Assembly: GCF_027286325.1 (NCBI RefSeq) | Contig: NZ_CP114588.1 | Span: 1,575,317-1,639,316 of the forward strand | Origin: Salinivibrio kushneri | GTDB lineage: Bacteria > Pseudomonadota > Gammaproteobacteria > Enterobacterales > Vibrionaceae | Reading direction: 5' to 3' | DNA length: 64,000 bases | Part shown: positions 8,301 through 18,885 of the stretch, piece after piece | Numbering within the stretch: position 1 is the stretch's first letter | Layout: each line of letters begins with the position of its first letter | The notes under the pieces: model-generated | The model's input: only the letters and a program-made list of their open reading frames with translations | What the model was told of the DNA's origin: nothing | Databases searched by the model: none | Translations under genes and position numbers: made by a program

Positions 8301-8933
8301 ATGACTGCGCCACAAACCATGTATACTGAGACCACCATTTCCAGACGGGACACGCGTGCCAACATGACTGACGTGACGAAGGAAGAGTTGTCAGAATTAT
8401 TATTGAAAGTCTCGGAGGATCGCGACCGCGCTGCCTTTGAACGTCTGTTCCGGTTTTTTGGTCCTAAGATTCGCTCTTATGGCGCCAAACACCTTCGCGC
8501 CGACGGGCAAGCGATGGAACTCGTGCAAGAGACCATGCTCGTGGTGTGGCGCAAAGCGCATCTATATAACTCGGATAAAGGGGCGGCGACCACGTGGGTA
8601 TTCACCATTATGCGCAACATCAGCTTTGATATGCTGCGCAAGGTGCAATCTAACCGCGAAGACAATTTCAGTGATGACATTTGGCCCGTGCTCGAATCCG
8701 GTCAGCAAGACAACGAATCTGACGCGGGTGCGCAATATATGATGGATCAAGAGCTGCTGTCGTTCATTGATGAGTTACCTGAAGTCCAACAGCAAGTGGT
8801 GAGGGGGGTTTATCTGAAACAGCTTACCCACCAAGAGTTGTCAGAACAGTTAAACGTGCCACTAGGCACCGTAAAATCCCGATTGCGTTTAGGTCTGGAA
8901 AAGCTCCGCAATCACCTGGAGGTTAAACAATGA
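8301..8933 (+). CDS. rpoE: RpoE-like ECF sigma factor (ChrR-controlled group)
   Basis: Extracytoplasmic-function sigma factor, 210 residues. Region 2 (AFERLFRFFGPKIRSY through TTWVFTIMRNISFDMLR, about residues 46-115) recognises the -10 box, and region 4 (ELPEVQQQVVRGVYL ... HQELSEQLNVPLGTVKSRL, about 157-200) the -35 box. The next gene, overlapping by four bases, encodes a ChrR-type zinc anti-sigma factor, placing this in the group that answers singlet oxygen in photosynthetic and marine bacteria. ATG 8301 has AGGA 7 nt upstream; an in-frame ATG at 8364 (MTDVTKEEL) is an alternative start that would remove 21 residues. It is not the envelope-stress RpoE, since RseA/RseB are absent. Confidence 0.9.
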   Translation: MTAPQTMYTETTISRRDTRANMTDVTKEELSELLLKVSEDRDRAAFERLFRFFGPKIRSYGAKHLRADGQAMELVQETMLVVWRKAHLYNSDKGAATTWVFTIMRNISFDMLRKVQSNREDNFSDDIWPVLESGQQDNESDAGAQYMMDQELLSFIDELPEVQQQVVRGVYLKQLTHQELSEQLNVPLGTVKSRLRLGLEKLRNHLEVKQ

Positions 8934-9604
8934 TCAAATATCACCCATCGACCGATTTACTCGATGCATTTGCTGCCGGCAAACTGCCCACCTCGATGGC
9001 GATTGCGTTGTCAGCCCATGTTGAACTCTGCCAGGAATGCCAAGCTTACGTGGCCGCTGCAGAAGCGTCGCTCGCAGACTCAACGTTCAACGAAGATGAG
9101 ATGACAACAGCTGATTGGGATTACGCTGCCGAAGACGAAATGCTTGCTGCCATTTTCGAAGATGCAGCAGCCAATGAGAGCGAGGTCAATGCGCAAGCAC
9201 CCGTCCGTGCAGCGCAAATCAGTGTGAGTGACAAAACGTATACACTGCCCCGCGCGTTACAGCGCTTTAGTGATTCCAACTGGTCATCATTTGGCAAAGT
9301 ACAACGTGCCCGGTTAAACCTTGATGAAGGGGCGACACGTGCCAGTTTCCTCCATATTGATGAAGGCGGGTCGGTACCTGCGCACACCCATAAAGGGTAT
9401 GAATTAACGCTATTACTTGATGGCACCTTTGAAGATGAAAGCGGTGAGTACGTGCCGGGTGACTTTATTTTGCTCGATAGCCGTCATCACCACACGCCAT
9501 TCACCAAGCAAGGCTGCCTATGTTACACGGTAGCGAATGCGCCACTCTATTTCACCAAGGGTGTGAGCAAATTACTTAATACCGTGGGACATGCGATTTA
9601 CTAA
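8930..9604 (+). CDS. chrR: ChrR-type zinc anti-sigma factor with cupin domain
   Basis: Binds and holds the sigma factor encoded upstream and releases it on singlet oxygen or related stress. In 224 residues both known modules are present. The N-terminal anti-sigma zinc site has H5, H30, C34 and C37 (HVELCQEC), the same pattern as Rhodobacter ChrR. The C-terminal cupin barrel has HTHKGYE (H152, H154, E158) and a later HHH cluster near residue 187 as metal ligands. The start overlaps the rpoE stop (ATGA), so the pair is made in balance. A terminator follows 28 nt after the stop, closing the operon. Confidence 0.92.
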   Translation: MIKYHPSTDLLDAFAAGKLPTSMAIALSAHVELCQECQAYVAAAEASLADSTFNEDEMTTADWDYAAEDEMLAAIFEDAAANESEVNAQAPVRAAQISVSDKTYTLPRALQRFSDSNWSSFGKVQRARLNLDEGATRASFLHIDEGGSVPAHTHKGYELTLLLDGTFEDESGEYVPGDFILLDSRHHHTPFTKQGCLCYTVANAPLYFTKGVSKLLNTVGHAIY

Positions 9605-9632
9605 AAATTTCTGTGCTAGTTGTTATCCTTCT

Positions 9633-9657
9633 GGCGGCTGCGAAGCCGCCTTTTTTT
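9633..9657 (+). terminator. Rho-independent terminator after chrR
   Basis: Stem GGCGGCT/AGCCGCC closed by a four-base loop and followed by seven T residues, 28 nt after the chrR stop codon. Confidence 0.92.
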
Positions 9658-9706
9658 ATGCTAAATAGACAGAATAATGCGTGTATTTGCTCGGCTATCC
9701 CCGCCA

Positions 9707-9733
9707 TTATCGCCATTAATCTCGTGGCGATAA
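9707..9733. repeat. 9-bp inverted repeat upstream of sstT
   Basis: TTATCGCCA and TGGCGATAA form a perfect 9-bp inverted repeat with a 9-nt spacer, about 180 nt before sstT. There is no T-run on either strand, so it is more likely an operator or leader hairpin than a terminator. No regulator is recognised. The rest of the 9658-9910 interval shows nothing clear. Confidence 0.45.
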
Positions 9734-9910
9734 CAGAATAATTACACCTGGTAAACCTTTACTTAATGACAACTCTCCGGCTCAGCCCTACATAACTAGT
9801 GCAAAGTAGTAATTTTCCCTTTACATCGGGTGAATCAAACTGGTTTAATTCGTCACTTCTAACGATTCATTAACAGCCATTGATAATAAACACAGTGAAG
9901 TGAGAGTCAC

Positions 9911-11128
9911 ATGAGTCAAACACAACTCGCCAGTGTCAGCCGAGGTAACTCGTTGGTACTTCAAATCCTTGTCGGTATTCTAGCCGGTGGTGTCCTTGCA
10001 TACCTGTCTCCTGAGTGGGCAGCGAATGCAGGACTGTTCGGACAACTCTTTGTTAGCGCGTTGAAAGCCGTTGCCCCCATTTTGGTCTTCGTTTTAGTGG
10101 CGGCTTCCATTGCTAATCAAAAGCAAGGGCAGCGCGCCAATATGCGCCCGATTATTGGTCTTTACCTTGTTGGTACGCTTGCTGCCTCACTGACAGCAGT
10201 CACCATGAGTTTCTTATTCCCAACGACCCTGGAATTTGCCACCACAGATGCCAGCATCACCCCACCAGAAGGGATTGGCCAGGTATTAAACACCTTGCTT
10301 TTCAATATTGTGGATAATCCAGTCAGCGCGTTGATGAACGGTAACTATATCGGCATTCTCGCGTGGGCGATTGGTTTAGGGATTGCCTTGCACCACGCAT
10401 CAAATGAAACCAAGCGCGTGTTTTCTGACGTGTCAGAAGGCGTGTCGATGATCGTACGCTTTGTGATCCGTTTTGCCCCTTTGGGTATCTTCGGTTTGGT
10501 CGCCAGCACACTGGCTAAAAGTGGCTTTGATGCCCTCGCGGGCTATGTGCACCTTCTCGGTGTGCTACTGGGCAGCATGTTCACCATCGCATTGGTGGTT
10601 AACCCAGCGATTGTGTACTTCAAAACCGGTCAAAACCCATACCCATTGGTTTTAAAGTGCCTACGTGAAAGCGGCATCACTGCCTTCTTTACCCGTAGCT
10701 CAGCCGCTAACATCCCGGTGAATATGCAACTTTGTCGCCGTCTTGACTTGGATGAAGATACCTACTCGGTTTCTATTCCACTAGGCGCAACCATCAATAT
10801 GGGCGGTGCGGCGATCACTATCACGGTATTGACGTTGGCAGCAGTTCACACATTGGGTATTGAAGTGGATATCGCCACGGCGGTACTACTGAGTATTGTG
10901 GCAGCGGTTTCAGCTTGTGGTGCATCTGGTGTGGCCGGCGGCTCATTGCTGTTGATTCCACTGGCCTGTAACTTGTTCGGCATCCCACAAGAGATTGCCA
11001 TGCAGGTGGTAGGGATTGGCTTTACCATCGGCGTCTTGCAAGACTCCGCGGAAACCGGCCTCAACAGCTCAACCGATGTGGTATTTACCGCAGCAGCTTG
11101 CATGGCCGAAGAAAGAAAAAATAGTTAA
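9911..11128 (+). CDS. sstT: SstT, serine/threonine:Na+ symporter
   Basis: Inner-membrane importer of serine and threonine driven by sodium, of the dicarboxylate/amino acid:cation symporter family. The 405 residues match SstT length. Family signatures include the N-terminal [16 protein letters not shown], the serine-rich re-entrant loop [13 protein letters not shown] (about residues 258-270), the unwound TM7 motif [11 protein letters not shown] (about 290-300) and [13 protein letters not shown] near the end (about 377-389), which lines the substrate and Na+ sites. It is a single gene with its own terminator. A Na+-coupled uptake system fits a marine or halophilic host. Confidence 0.95.
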   Translation: MSQTQLASVSRGNSLVLQILVGILAGGVLAYLSPEWAANAGLFGQLFVSALKAVAPILVFVLVAASIANQKQGQRANMRPIIGLYLVGTLAASLTAVTMSFLFPTTLEFATTDASITPPEGIGQVLNTLLFNIVDNPVSALMNGNYIGILAWAIGLGIALHHASNETKRVFSDVSEGVSMIVRFVIRFAPLGIFGLVASTLAKSGFDALAGYVHLLGVLLGSMFTIALVVNPAIVYFKTGQNPYPLVLKCLRESGITAFFTRSSAANIPVNMQLCRRLDLDEDTYSVSIPLGATINMGGAAITITVLTLAAVHTLGIEVDIATAVLLSIVAAVSACGASGVAGGSLLLIPLACNLFGIPQEIAMQVVGIGFTIGVLQDSAETGLNSSTDVVFTAAACMAEERKNS

Positions 11129-11153
11129 CGTCACTATTTAAAGAAACACATTC

Positions 11154-11184
11154 AAAAAAGCAGGTGCGAATCACCTGCTTTTTT
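11154..11184. terminator. Bidirectional terminator, sstT / mlc
   Basis: AAAAAAGCAGGTG - CGAAT - CACCTGCTTTTTT is a 13-bp perfect hairpin. The A-run and T-run make it work in both directions, between the convergent sstT and ROK repressor genes. Confidence 0.93.
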
Positions 11185-11265
11185 CATCGCTAACTTACAG
11201 ACCAGCTCGCCATTCACATTAGTTTTCCAGCGTTGCCGCACGTTGCACGCTGAAACGACAAAACA

Positions 11266-12480
11266 CTACCCTTCCAAAACCTTCATCAGCAAATTGCCAT
11301 CATACATGGCTTGTTTGACCATCGCTGCGCCAGGCATGGTCGCTTGGGTATAAAAATAGCTCTCTTCTAACACCAAGTGCTTGCTATACAGCGGGATGGT
11401 TTGGGTCTTTAAGCACTCCATGATCGCTGGATAAAGCACGCTCTTAGCGCGATTAAACTCTCCGCCGAAGAGTATTTTTTCTGGGTTGAACAAATTCACT
11501 ACAATCGCGATGGCAGTACCTAAATGATGCCCTAGCTCAGTGATCACTTGATGCGCCAGCCCATCGCCTGCTACCGCCGCATCGCAAATGCCGTCAATGG
11601 TTAATGGTTGCCCATGTAGCTGACTCGGATGGCCTTCATTGAGTAAAGTCTGTACTTGCTCATACACAGCAGACAGACTGGCGACCGTTTCAAGGCAGCC
11701 ATAGTTGCCGCAAAAACAGCGTTTACCAAAAGGCTTAACCTGAATATGACCCAGCTCACCCACATTACCAACGCGCCCCTGAAGTACCTTTCCCTCGAGC
11801 ATAATGCCCGCACCAACGCCATTATGAACAGCGACCAGTACCGCGCTATCGGATTCTTTTGCGTTGCCAAATAACTTCTCTGCCAACGCCCAAGAGCGCG
11901 TGTCGTTGCCCACAAATACCGGCAGCCCCGTTTCACGGTGCAAAACGGGCCCCAGCGGCATATGGTCAACCTCAAAGTGCGGCATCTGAATGACTGTGCC
12001 TTGTGCGCTGTTCACCAAGCCAGGGAGCGAGACGGCAATACTGGTAACACGATCGACCGTTTCTTGGTGGCGTGAGAAAAAAGCTTTTACGTATTCAACC
12101 ACCGTCGAAAGCAGAGCATCCTGCGCCATTACGTCGATTTCATGGCGTTCTTGAATGAGGATTTCACTACTCAGTGAGTGCAGTGCCATAGTGAGGTAAC
12201 CACGTCCAAGGCGCATGGATAAGAACTGCCAGCCCTCATTATCTAGCACCAACCCGACAGCAGGCCGACCACGCATGCTGGTACCCTGTATCTGTGTTTC
12301 TTTAACCAAGTGCGCGTCCATCAACTCTCGGACAATTTTAGTAATACTGGCTGGCGCTAGCTGACTGCGTTTCGACAGTTCGATCCGAGAAATCGGGGAA
12401 AAACGGTCGATTAAATTATAAATCGTCCCCGCGTTTTTACGCTTGATATGATCGATGTGTCCCGGCTGCCCAATAATCAT
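11266..12480 (-). CDS. mlc: Mlc-like ROK-family transcriptional repressor
   Basis: Glucose-responsive repressor of PTS and sugar genes in enterobacteria; ROK family. Of 404 residues, the first 85 or so form a winged helix-turn-helix (NAGTIYNLIDRFSPISRIELSKRS, read from about residue 16), followed by a ROK domain with the zinc motif CFCGNYGCLE (about residues 253-262) and the EKILFGGEF segment further on. Mlc itself is inactivated by binding dephosphorylated EIICB-Glc; N-acetylglucosamine repressor NagC is the close alternative. NagC normally sits next to nagA, and no nag genes are here, which favours Mlc. AGGACAAGGC precedes the ATG. Confidence 0.85.
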   Translation of the reverse strand: MIIGQPGHIDHIKRKNAGTIYNLIDRFSPISRIELSKRSQLAPASITKIVRELMDAHLVKETQIQGTSMRGRPAVGLVLDNEGWQFLSMRLGRGYLTMALHSLSSEILIQERHEIDVMAQDALLSTVVEYVKAFFSRHQETVDRVTSIAVSLPGLVNSAQGTVIQMPHFEVDHMPLGPVLHRETGLPVFVGNDTRSWALAEKLFGNAKESDSAVLVAVHNGVGAGIMLEGKVLQGRVGNVGELGHIQVKPFGKRCFCGNYGCLETVASLSAVYEQVQTLLNEGHPSQLHGQPLTIDGICDAAVAGDGLAHQVITELGHHLGTAIAIVVNLFNPEKILFGGEFNRAKSVLYPAIMECLKTQTIPLYSKHLVLEESYFYTQATMPGAAMVKQAMYDGNLLMKVLEG

Positions 12481-12744
12481 GCCTTGTCCTATAACTGCTT
12501 GGCCATGGTGATATGCCTTATATCACCTATCTCAGTGAATTTTTTTACTTCGCGAACTAATTGTGAAGCAGTAAGCCACGAGCCCGTGATGTGGGTCACT
12601 TTAGATCAATGAAATCGCGCACAAACTCACAAAACCCGCTTAAACAGTAACGCTGTTCAAAGGCTAATCATGCGTGAAAAAACAAGATCTCAACCGTATT
12701 CATTGGCATAATGTGGCGCTTTATATCGACCGCTACCAACCATC

Positions 12745-13410
12745 ATGTACCGAGTCAACGAAATATTTGAAACCATTCAGGGCGAAGGCACGTTTACAGG
12801 GGTTCCCTCTGTGTTTGTCCGTTTACAAGGCTGCCCTGTTGGTTGCGCCTGGTGCGATACCAAACAAACTTGGGAAACCGATGACAAAGATCAGAAAGAC
12901 AAGATTTTCATCATTGATAAATCTGAAGATTCTCCCGCTTGGTGCTGGCTCAGCGCCGATGCGATTGCCACCGACATTCTAAGCCGCTATCACGCACGCC
13001 ATATTGTGATCACGGGTGGTGAACCTTGTCTTTACGACTTAAGGCCGTTAACCCATGCGCTAGAAGCCGCTGGCTGCCAATGCCAAATAGAAACAAGTGG
13101 TACCTATCCGGTAGAAGCGTCGACCAATACGTGGGTCACTGTGTCTCCGAAGATCAATATGCGAGGGAAACTGCCGGTGTTGAAAGAGGCAATGGCGCGG
13201 GCAAATGAAGTGAAACACCCGGTCGGAACAGAGAAGGATATTGACCAGCTCGATGCGCTATTGGCAGACTGTCCCGCCCCTGAAACAGCGACGATTGCGT
13301 TACAGCCCGTGAGCCAAAAAGCGCGTGCTACCCAGCTGTGCATTGATACCTGCATTCAGCGAGGCTGGCGCCTATCGATACAGACGCATAAGTATCTGGC
13401 GATTGCCTGA
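12745..13410 (+). CDS. queE: QueE, 7-carboxy-7-deazaguanine synthase
   Basis: Radical-SAM enzyme converting 6-carboxytetrahydropterin to 7-carboxy-7-deazaguanine, a step in queuosine (tRNA wobble base) synthesis. The 221 residues match the E. coli-type enzyme. The cluster cysteines are C30, C34 and C37 (CPVGCAWC), preceded by IFETIQGEGTFTGVP, which is typical of the family; VITGGEPCLYDL near residue 91 is the SAM-binding GGEP. The ATG has no clear ribosome site; no better in-frame start is visible. queD, giving the preceding step, lies just downstream in the opposite direction. Confidence 0.95.
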   Translation: MYRVNEIFETIQGEGTFTGVPSVFVRLQGCPVGCAWCDTKQTWETDDKDQKDKIFIIDKSEDSPAWCWLSADAIATDILSRYHARHIVITGGEPCLYDLRPLTHALEAAGCQCQIETSGTYPVEASTNTWVTVSPKINMRGKLPVLKEAMARANEVKHPVGTEKDIDQLDALLADCPAPETATIALQPVSQKARATQLCIDTCIQRGWRLSIQTHKYLAIA

Positions 13411-13579
13411 GCATAGATGGTAAAAGCCCATATCACCAATACCGTACAACAGACTCGCTCTACGGCTTACAAGCGCGGCCAGGCGTCGCGCTCGGCCCAG
13501 GCACCCTGCTGTTATATGGAGAGCAACGGCCTAGGTCGCCGTCGCTCAGAGCCGCGTGACTCGTGCAACGCCACGAGAC

Positions 13580-13942
13580 TCAGTCACCGTAATAAGTACA
13601 GCCGGCCGTGCAGGTTTCTTTGACCATCACTTTGCTAAGTAACGGTAACTCTGGCTTAACCTGTTGCCAAATCCACTGTGCAAGCACTTCGCTCGTCGGA
13701 TTCTCTAGCCCTTCAATCTCATTGAGATAATAATGATCAAGGCGATTATATATTGGCTTAAACGCCGCTTTGATTTCCGCAAAATCAATTACCCAACCCG
13801 TGTGAGGATCCACCTCACCTTCTACGTACAATCGCACGACAAAAGAGTGTCCATGTAAGCGGCCACACTTGTGTCCCTCAGGGACATTAGGAAGGTGGTG
13901 TGCCGCTTCAAAGGTAAACTCTTTAAATAACTCGGTGGTCAT
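13580..13942 (-). CDS. queD: QueD, 6-carboxy-5,6,7,8-tetrahydropterin synthase
   Basis: Converts dihydroneopterin triphosphate (from FolE) to 6-carboxytetrahydropterin, feeding QueE in queuosine synthesis. Using the ATG at 13942, which has GGAAGAG 6 nt upstream, gives 120 residues, the family length; the longer open frame to 14008 would add an unrelated 22-residue leader. Zinc ligands H15, H30 and H32 (FEAAHHL; HGHSF), catalytic C26 and the late [14 protein letters not shown] tail match E. coli QueD closely. It converges with queE across about 170 nt in which I see no clear terminator. Confidence 0.95.
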   Translation of the reverse strand: MTTELFKEFTFEAAHHLPNVPEGHKCGRLHGHSFVVRLYVEGEVDPHTGWVIDFAEIKAAFKPIYNRLDHYYLNEIEGLENPTSEVLAQWIWQQVKPELPLLSKVMVKETCTAGCTYYGD

Positions 13943-14209
13943 TTTATCTCTTCCAACAACAATAAGAGGCCGCATGCTACTCAAATTAGCCGGATGACTC
14001 AATCGCATTCCTCACCGGCGAAGCGCTGGCAACATTCCGCCCTGACGTTCAGTCAACAATGCAGACTCGTGTCTCACTAACAGGACGATTTACGTCGATG
14101 AAATCACACATTTTATATGGGGACTCCCTTACTTACGCACTCTAGGTTTAACATAGTGGCTACACGCTATAATTGATAACTCTATAACTTAATAACAAAT
14201 GGTTGACTC

Positions 14210-15829
14210 ATGCGCATGACCCTTGCGAGCAAAATCCTTCTTGCTCTTTTTCTTGTTTTCGCTCTGGTGCTCGTCACGTCTTTGGCATACCAATCTCATC
14301 AGCAAAAGGCACTGATGACATCGATTGTTAGTCAGCAAACGCTCGATAAAGCCTCTAACTATTTTGATAGCCTTAACATGTTGATGTTGACGGGCACTAT
14401 TAGCCAACGAAATACCTTACGCGAAAAAATGCTTTCTCATGAAGGCATTGAAGAAGCACGGGTGATCCGTTCAGAAGCCATTACTCGCTTTTTCGGTCCC
14501 GGCAATCCTGAGCAGTCACCGCAAGATACGATTGATCAGCGCGCATTAGACGGCGAAACCATCATTGAAACCGTCGATAGCAATGGCGAAAAGGGGTTAG
14601 TGGTTGCCCTGCCGATGAAAGCCAGTAGCGATTATCGCGGTACTAACTGTCTACAGTGCCACGTCGCTGAGGAAGGGACGGTGCTAGGGGTGATTCGTCT
14701 TGAATACGATCTCGAGCCGCTTTACGGCACCATTGATAAAGAAATGCTCATTACTGCCGGGATAATGGGGAGCATTGCCGTGATTGGCTTTCTGATCTCA
14801 TTAACCGTGATCCGCCGTTGGGTGGTGTCTCCTCTGAAGCGCGTCTCCGCATTTATGAAACGCACCAGCCATGATAAAAACCTCGCGGAGCGTCTAAACG
14901 ATACCCGAGGCGATGAAATTGGCGAGCTTTGCGATAGCTGTGACCAGCTGCTTGATAACTTCTCTGCCAGCTTGCAACAAGTTCAGCGCACCTCCGAGAC
15001 GCTATCAGCCGAGGCAATGAATCTGATTCGTGTGTCCAGTCACACTGATCAGTTAGCCGATAGCCAACGTCACGAAACCAATGATATGTCATCGGCGATC
15101 GACAATGTTCAACAGCATCAGCATGATATTCAAAACCGCACCCAAGAGGCGGCGCAACTGAGTGAATCAGCCGCCACCAGCGCCAATCAAGGCAGTGATC
15201 TTGCCAATGTTGCCGCCAATGATATTCGCAAATTAGTCGAGGATATTAGCCAGGTACGCAGCCAAATTTTGGATGTGAATCAGCAAAGCCAGCAAGTGAC
15301 CACCATTTTGGGCGTGATTCGTGAAATTGCCGAACAAACCAACTTGCTCGCGTTAAATGCCGCTATCGAAGCGGCACGTGCTGGCGAACAAGGCCGAGGT
15401 TTTGCGGTCGTCGCCGAAGAAGTGCGTAACCTTGCTAGCCGCAGTCATGATGCTACCGGAGAAATCCAGACTATTATTGAGAACCTGTGTGCGGGCAGTG
15501 AAGCATCGGCACAAGCGGTGGAAGCAACCAGTGAAAGCGCCAATCAGCGCGGGGAAACCGTCATGGCGCTCTCTGAGGCGCTGGGCAATATCGCTGACCA
15601 AGTCACCACCGTCAATAACAACGCGGACGACATTAGCCAACAAAGCGAGCACCAAGCGCAAATGACAGATGCCCTCCTCTCTCAAGTTGGCCGAATCCAA
15701 AGCCATGCGAATGACACCGCCACTAACGCGAATGAAGTCAAAGCGATTAGCGCTAATCTTGAGCAACTGGTTGAGCAGTTAGAAGGATTAATTGGCCAAT
15801 TTAAGCTCTCAGGCTCGCCTAAGTCTTGA
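14210..15829 (+). CDS. Methyl-accepting chemotaxis protein with heme-c motif in sensor domain
   Basis: Chemoreceptor of 539 residues. TM1 is residues 7-27 and TM2 about 178-201, enclosing a roughly 150-residue periplasmic domain that ends with NCLQCHV: C147, C150 and H151 form a CxxCH c-type heme attachment motif. HAMP follows (about 200-255), then the cytoplasmic signalling rod whose hairpin tip is [35 protein letters not shown]. Heme-containing chemoreceptor sensor domains of this general kind are known in Geobacter; redox or gas sensing is the natural inference. It would need the cytochrome c maturation system. It is a single gene upstream of asnS; no C-terminal CheR-tether pentapeptide is seen. 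Confidence 0.9.
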   Translation: MRMTLASKILLALFLVFALVLVTSLAYQSHQQKALMTSIVSQQTLDKASNYFDSLNMLMLTGTISQRNTLREKMLSHEGIEEARVIRSEAITRFFGPGNPEQSPQDTIDQRALDGETIIETVDSNGEKGLVVALPMKASSDYRGTNCLQCHVAEEGTVLGVIRLEYDLEPLYGTIDKEMLITAGIMGSIAVIGFLISLTVIRRWVVSPLKRVSAFMKRTSHDKNLAERLNDTRGDEIGELCDSCDQLLDNFSASLQQVQRTSETLSAEAMNLIRVSSHTDQLADSQRHETNDMSSAIDNVQQHQHDIQNRTQEAAQLSESAATSANQGSDLANVAANDIRKLVEDISQVRSQILDVNQQSQQVTTILGVIREIAEQTNLLALNAAIEAARAGEQGRGFAVVAEEVRNLASRSHDATGEIQTIIENLCAGSEASAQAVEATSESANQRGETVMALSEALGNIADQVTTVNNNADDISQQSEHQAQMTDALLSQVGRIQSHANDTATNANEVKAISANLEQLVEQLEGLIGQFKLSGSPKS

Positions 15830-15932
15830 AGCTATACAGGATACAGGTAAACTTGCTAGCCTAACTTGCAAAATCAATGATGCGGTCGTCACTGAATGGC
15901 CGCATTACCCTAAACGGAGATAGAAGCGAATT

Positions 15933-17333
15933 ATGACATACGCGCCTGTAGTAGACGTCCTGCGCGGCAAGGCGGCAGTCGACACTGAAGTGACTGTGCG
16001 TGGATGGGTCCGGTCACGCCGAGATTCCAAAGCCGGTATTTCTTTCCTTGCCATTTACGATGGCTCTTGTTTTGACCCTATTCAGGCCGTGGTCCCTAAT
16101 GAGCTGGATAATTATCAGCAAGACGTTCTTCGCTTGACCGCTGGCTGCTCGGTCGAAGTCACGGGTAAGGTTGTCGAGTCGCCAGGAAAAGGCCAAGCCT
16201 ATGAGCTGCAAGCCACAGCTGTGAAAGTCGTTGGTTGGGTAGACGACCCTGACACCTACCCAATGGCGAAAACACGTCACTCTATCGAATACTTGCGTGA
16301 AGTTGCCCATTTGCGCCCACGCTCAAACGTGATTGGTGCGGTGGCGCGCGTTCGCCACACCTTATCACAAGCGATCCATCGCTTTTTCCATGAGCAAGGC
16401 TACTACTGGATGTCTGCGCCGTTGATCACCGCCTCAGACTGTGAAGGTGCTGGCGAGATGTTCCGCGTCTCTACTTTGGACTTGGCCAATGTGCCAAAAA
16501 CCGACCAAGGCGACGTCGACTTTGATCAAGACTTTTTTGGCAAAGAAGCCTTCTTGACCGTATCGGGTCAGTTGAACGCAGAAACCTACGCCTGTGCCCT
16601 GAGCAAAGTGTACACCTTCGGCCCAACCTTCCGTGCTGAAAACTCAAACACCAGCCGTCACTTGGCGGAGTTTTGGATGGTCGAGCCGGAAGTGGCGTTT
16701 GCCGATCTGGATGATTCAGCGGCACTCGCAGAAGCCATGCTCAAGTACGTGTTCAAAGCTGTGCTTGAAGAGCGCCAAGACGACATGAAGTTCTTTGAGC
16801 AGCGCATTAACAAAGACGTACTTACACGCCTGGAAAAATTTGTTAATGCAGACTTTGCCCAAGTGGATTACACCGACGCGGTCACCATCCTGCAAAATAG
16901 CGGCCAAACTTTTGAGTTCCCAGTAGAATGGGGCATCGATTTAGCCTCTGAGCACGAGCGCTACCTAGCAGAAGAACACTTTAATGCGCCGGTTGTGGTC
17001 AAGAACTATCCGAAAGACATTAAAGCCTTCTACATGCGCATGAACGATGACGGCAAAACCGTTGCCGCAATGGACGTGTTAGCACCAGGCATTGGCGAGA
17101 TTATCGGTGGCTCTCAGCGTGAAGAGCGTCTTGATGTGCTTGACCAACGCCTAGAAGAAATGGGCCTTGAGAAAGAAGACTTCTGGTGGTATCGCGATCT
17201 TCGCCGCTATGGCACAGTCCCCCATTCAGGCTTTGGCTTAGGTTTCGAGCGCCTCGTCTCGTACGTGACAGGGATGAGCAACATTCGCGACGTGATCCCG
17301 TTCCCTCGCTCACCACGCAACGCCAACTTCTAA
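15933..17333 (+). CDS. asnS: Asparaginyl-tRNA synthetase
   Basis: Class IIb aminoacyl-tRNA synthetase charging tRNA-Asn. The 466 residues match E. coli AsnRS. An N-terminal OB-fold anticodon domain ([20 protein letters not shown], from about residue 21) is followed by the catalytic core with motif 2 ([21 protein letters not shown], starting near residue 233) and motif 3 ([13 protein letters not shown], near 436). The next gene is aspC, as in E. coli and vibrios but without an intervening porin gene. Its own terminator follows. Confidence 0.98.
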   Translation: MTYAPVVDVLRGKAAVDTEVTVRGWVRSRRDSKAGISFLAIYDGSCFDPIQAVVPNELDNYQQDVLRLTAGCSVEVTGKVVESPGKGQAYELQATAVKVVGWVDDPDTYPMAKTRHSIEYLREVAHLRPRSNVIGAVARVRHTLSQAIHRFFHEQGYYWMSAPLITASDCEGAGEMFRVSTLDLANVPKTDQGDVDFDQDFFGKEAFLTVSGQLNAETYACALSKVYTFGPTFRAENSNTSRHLAEFWMVEPEVAFADLDDSAALAEAMLKYVFKAVLEERQDDMKFFEQRINKDVLTRLEKFVNADFAQVDYTDAVTILQNSGQTFEFPVEWGIDLASEHERYLAEEHFNAPVVVKNYPKDIKAFYMRMNDDGKTVAAMDVLAPGIGEIIGGSQREERLDVLDQRLEEMGLEKEDFWWYRDLRRYGTVPHSGFGLGFERLVSYVTGMSNIRDVIPFPRSPRNANF

Positions 17334-17348
17334 ATAGACTCACTGATC

Positions 17349-17374
17349 AAAAGGCTGCTGATTGCAGCCTTTTT
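17349..17374 (+). terminator. Rho-independent terminator after asnS
   Basis: AAAAGGCTGC - TGATT - GCAGCCTTTTT hairpin starting 16 nt after the asnS stop, with a T-run. Confidence 0.9.
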
Positions 17375-17526
17375 CTTGTGTTTTTTACTGCGTAAGTCGC
17401 GTTTTTACAGCATAAACCGATACAGAACGCACGACTGGCCGCTTGTCCTCCGGTTTCTATTCTTCTCGACAAGTGTTATAAAAAAGCCAGTTTGACTTTC
17501 ATTCATCATAACCATGGACGACACCA

Positions 17527-18720
17527 ATGTTTGAGAATATCTCTGCCGCTCCCGCTGATCCTATTCTAGGACTGACTGAAGAATACAAAGCTGACCCACG
17601 TGAAGACAAAATCAATCTCGGGGTGGGCGTCTACAAAAACGAGCACGGTGAGACGCCGGTACTCCCTTCCGTCAAAAAAGCTGAAGCACTACTTCTCGAC
17701 AGAGAAAGCACCAAATCCTATTTAAGTATTCCCGGCACAGCCGAATATGGCCTCGCGGTGCAACAGTTGCTGTTCGGAGAGCAAGCCGACGTTATCAACG
17801 ACAAACGCGCGCAAACCGCACATTCTCCAGGTGGCACCGGCGCCTTGCGTTTGGCTGGTGAGTTTATTAAACGTCACCTTGGCGAAGTGACGGTATGGAT
17901 AAGCAACCCAACCTGGGCCAACCACAAAGGCGTGTTTACGGCCGCTGGCCTTCCTTTGGCCGAGTACAGCTATTATGACGCGGCTAAAAATGACAAAGAT
18001 TTCGAGGCAATGGTCGCTGATCTCGAGCAGGCGAACGCGGGTGATGTCGTTCTGCTCCACGGTTGCTGCCATAACCCAACAGGCATCGATCCTACCGAAA
18101 ACGAGTGGCAAACCCTCGCTGAACTCTGTCAACGTAAAGGCCTGCTGCCGATGTTCGACTTTGCTTATCAAGGCTTTGCCACTGGTGTCGAAGAAGATGC
18201 CGCAGGTTTACGTATTTTCACCAAGGTGTGTCCCGAGCTGCTTATCGCAAGTTCGTTCTCTAAAAACTTTGGCTTGTATAACGAACGAGTGGGTGCCTTC
18301 ACTCTGGTTGGCCGTAACCAGGAAGAAGCAACCAAGGCCTTTAGTCAGGTTAAAACCATCGCACGTGTTATCTACTCTAACCCACCCGCTCATGGCGCCG
18401 CGGTAGTCACCACTATCTTGAACGACGCGACGCTCAAGGCGCAGTGGCTACAAGAGCTGGCAGACATGCGCGATCGCATCAAAACCATGCGTACCGAGTT
18501 TGTCAAAACATTGAAAGCGCAGGGTGTATCGCGTGACTTTAGCTTTATCGAGCAGCAAAACGGCATGTTCTCGTTCTCTGGGCTCAATAAAGACCAAGTC
18601 AATGCATTAAAAGCCGATCATGGCGTGTATATCGTTGGCTCAGGCCGTCTAAATGTGGCAGGCATGACGCACACCAACATGGTGCCACTTTGCACTGCCA
18701 TCGCAAAGGTTTTAGACTAA
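17527..18720 (+). CDS. aspC: Aspartate/aromatic aminotransferase
   Basis: PLP class I aminotransferase interconverting aspartate and oxaloacetate (with side activity on aromatic amino acids), cytosolic homodimer. The 397 residues align with E. coli Asp[17 protein letters not shown] at the start, [10 protein letters not shown] near 29, the HNPTG loop at 182-186, D211 and Y214 in FDFAYQGFA, and the Schiff-base lysine K246 in [16 protein letters not shown]. TyrB is the alternative in the same subfamily; the asnS neighbour favours AspC. Terminator directly downstream. Confidence 0.95.
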   Translation: MFENISAAPADPILGLTEEYKADPREDKINLGVGVYKNEHGETPVLPSVKKAEALLLDRESTKSYLSIPGTAEYGLAVQQLLFGEQADVINDKRAQTAHSPGGTGALRLAGEFIKRHLGEVTVWISNPTWANHKGVFTAAGLPLAEYSYYDAAKNDKDFEAMVADLEQANAGDVVLLHGCCHNPTGIDPTENEWQTLAELCQRKGLLPMFDFAYQGFATGVEEDAAGLRIFTKVCPELLIASSFSKNFGLYNERVGAFTLVGRNQEEATKAFSQVKTIARVIYSNPPAHGAAVVTTILNDATLKAQWLQELADMRDRIKTMRTEFVKTLKAQGVSRDFSFIEQQNGMFSFSGLNKDQVNALKADHGVYIVGSGRLNVAGMTHTNMVPLCTAIAKVLD

Positions 18721-18744
18721 GCACCGCTGTCTTAAAACTGAAAC

Positions 18745-18769
18745 AAAAGGGCCGCAAGGCCCTTTTTTT
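18745..18769 (+). terminator. Rho-independent terminator after aspC
   Basis: AAAAGGGCC - GCAA - GGCCCTTTT perfect 9-bp hairpin with a GCAA loop and seven Ts, 24 nt past the aspC stop. Confidence 0.93.
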
Positions 18770-18885
18770 ATGGGCTGCGTCAAAATAGAAACAATTTAGT
18801 AACATAATTATTAATACAAAGCCTGAAGCCACTACACTAAAACCAACAAGGCTTTTATCAACTGTGACCAAAAAAGATAAAGACT

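Noticed and set aside
12674..12982. 102-codon plus-strand frame overlapping the queE start
   Set aside because: It is out of frame with queE, whose radical-SAM cysteines and family start are clear.
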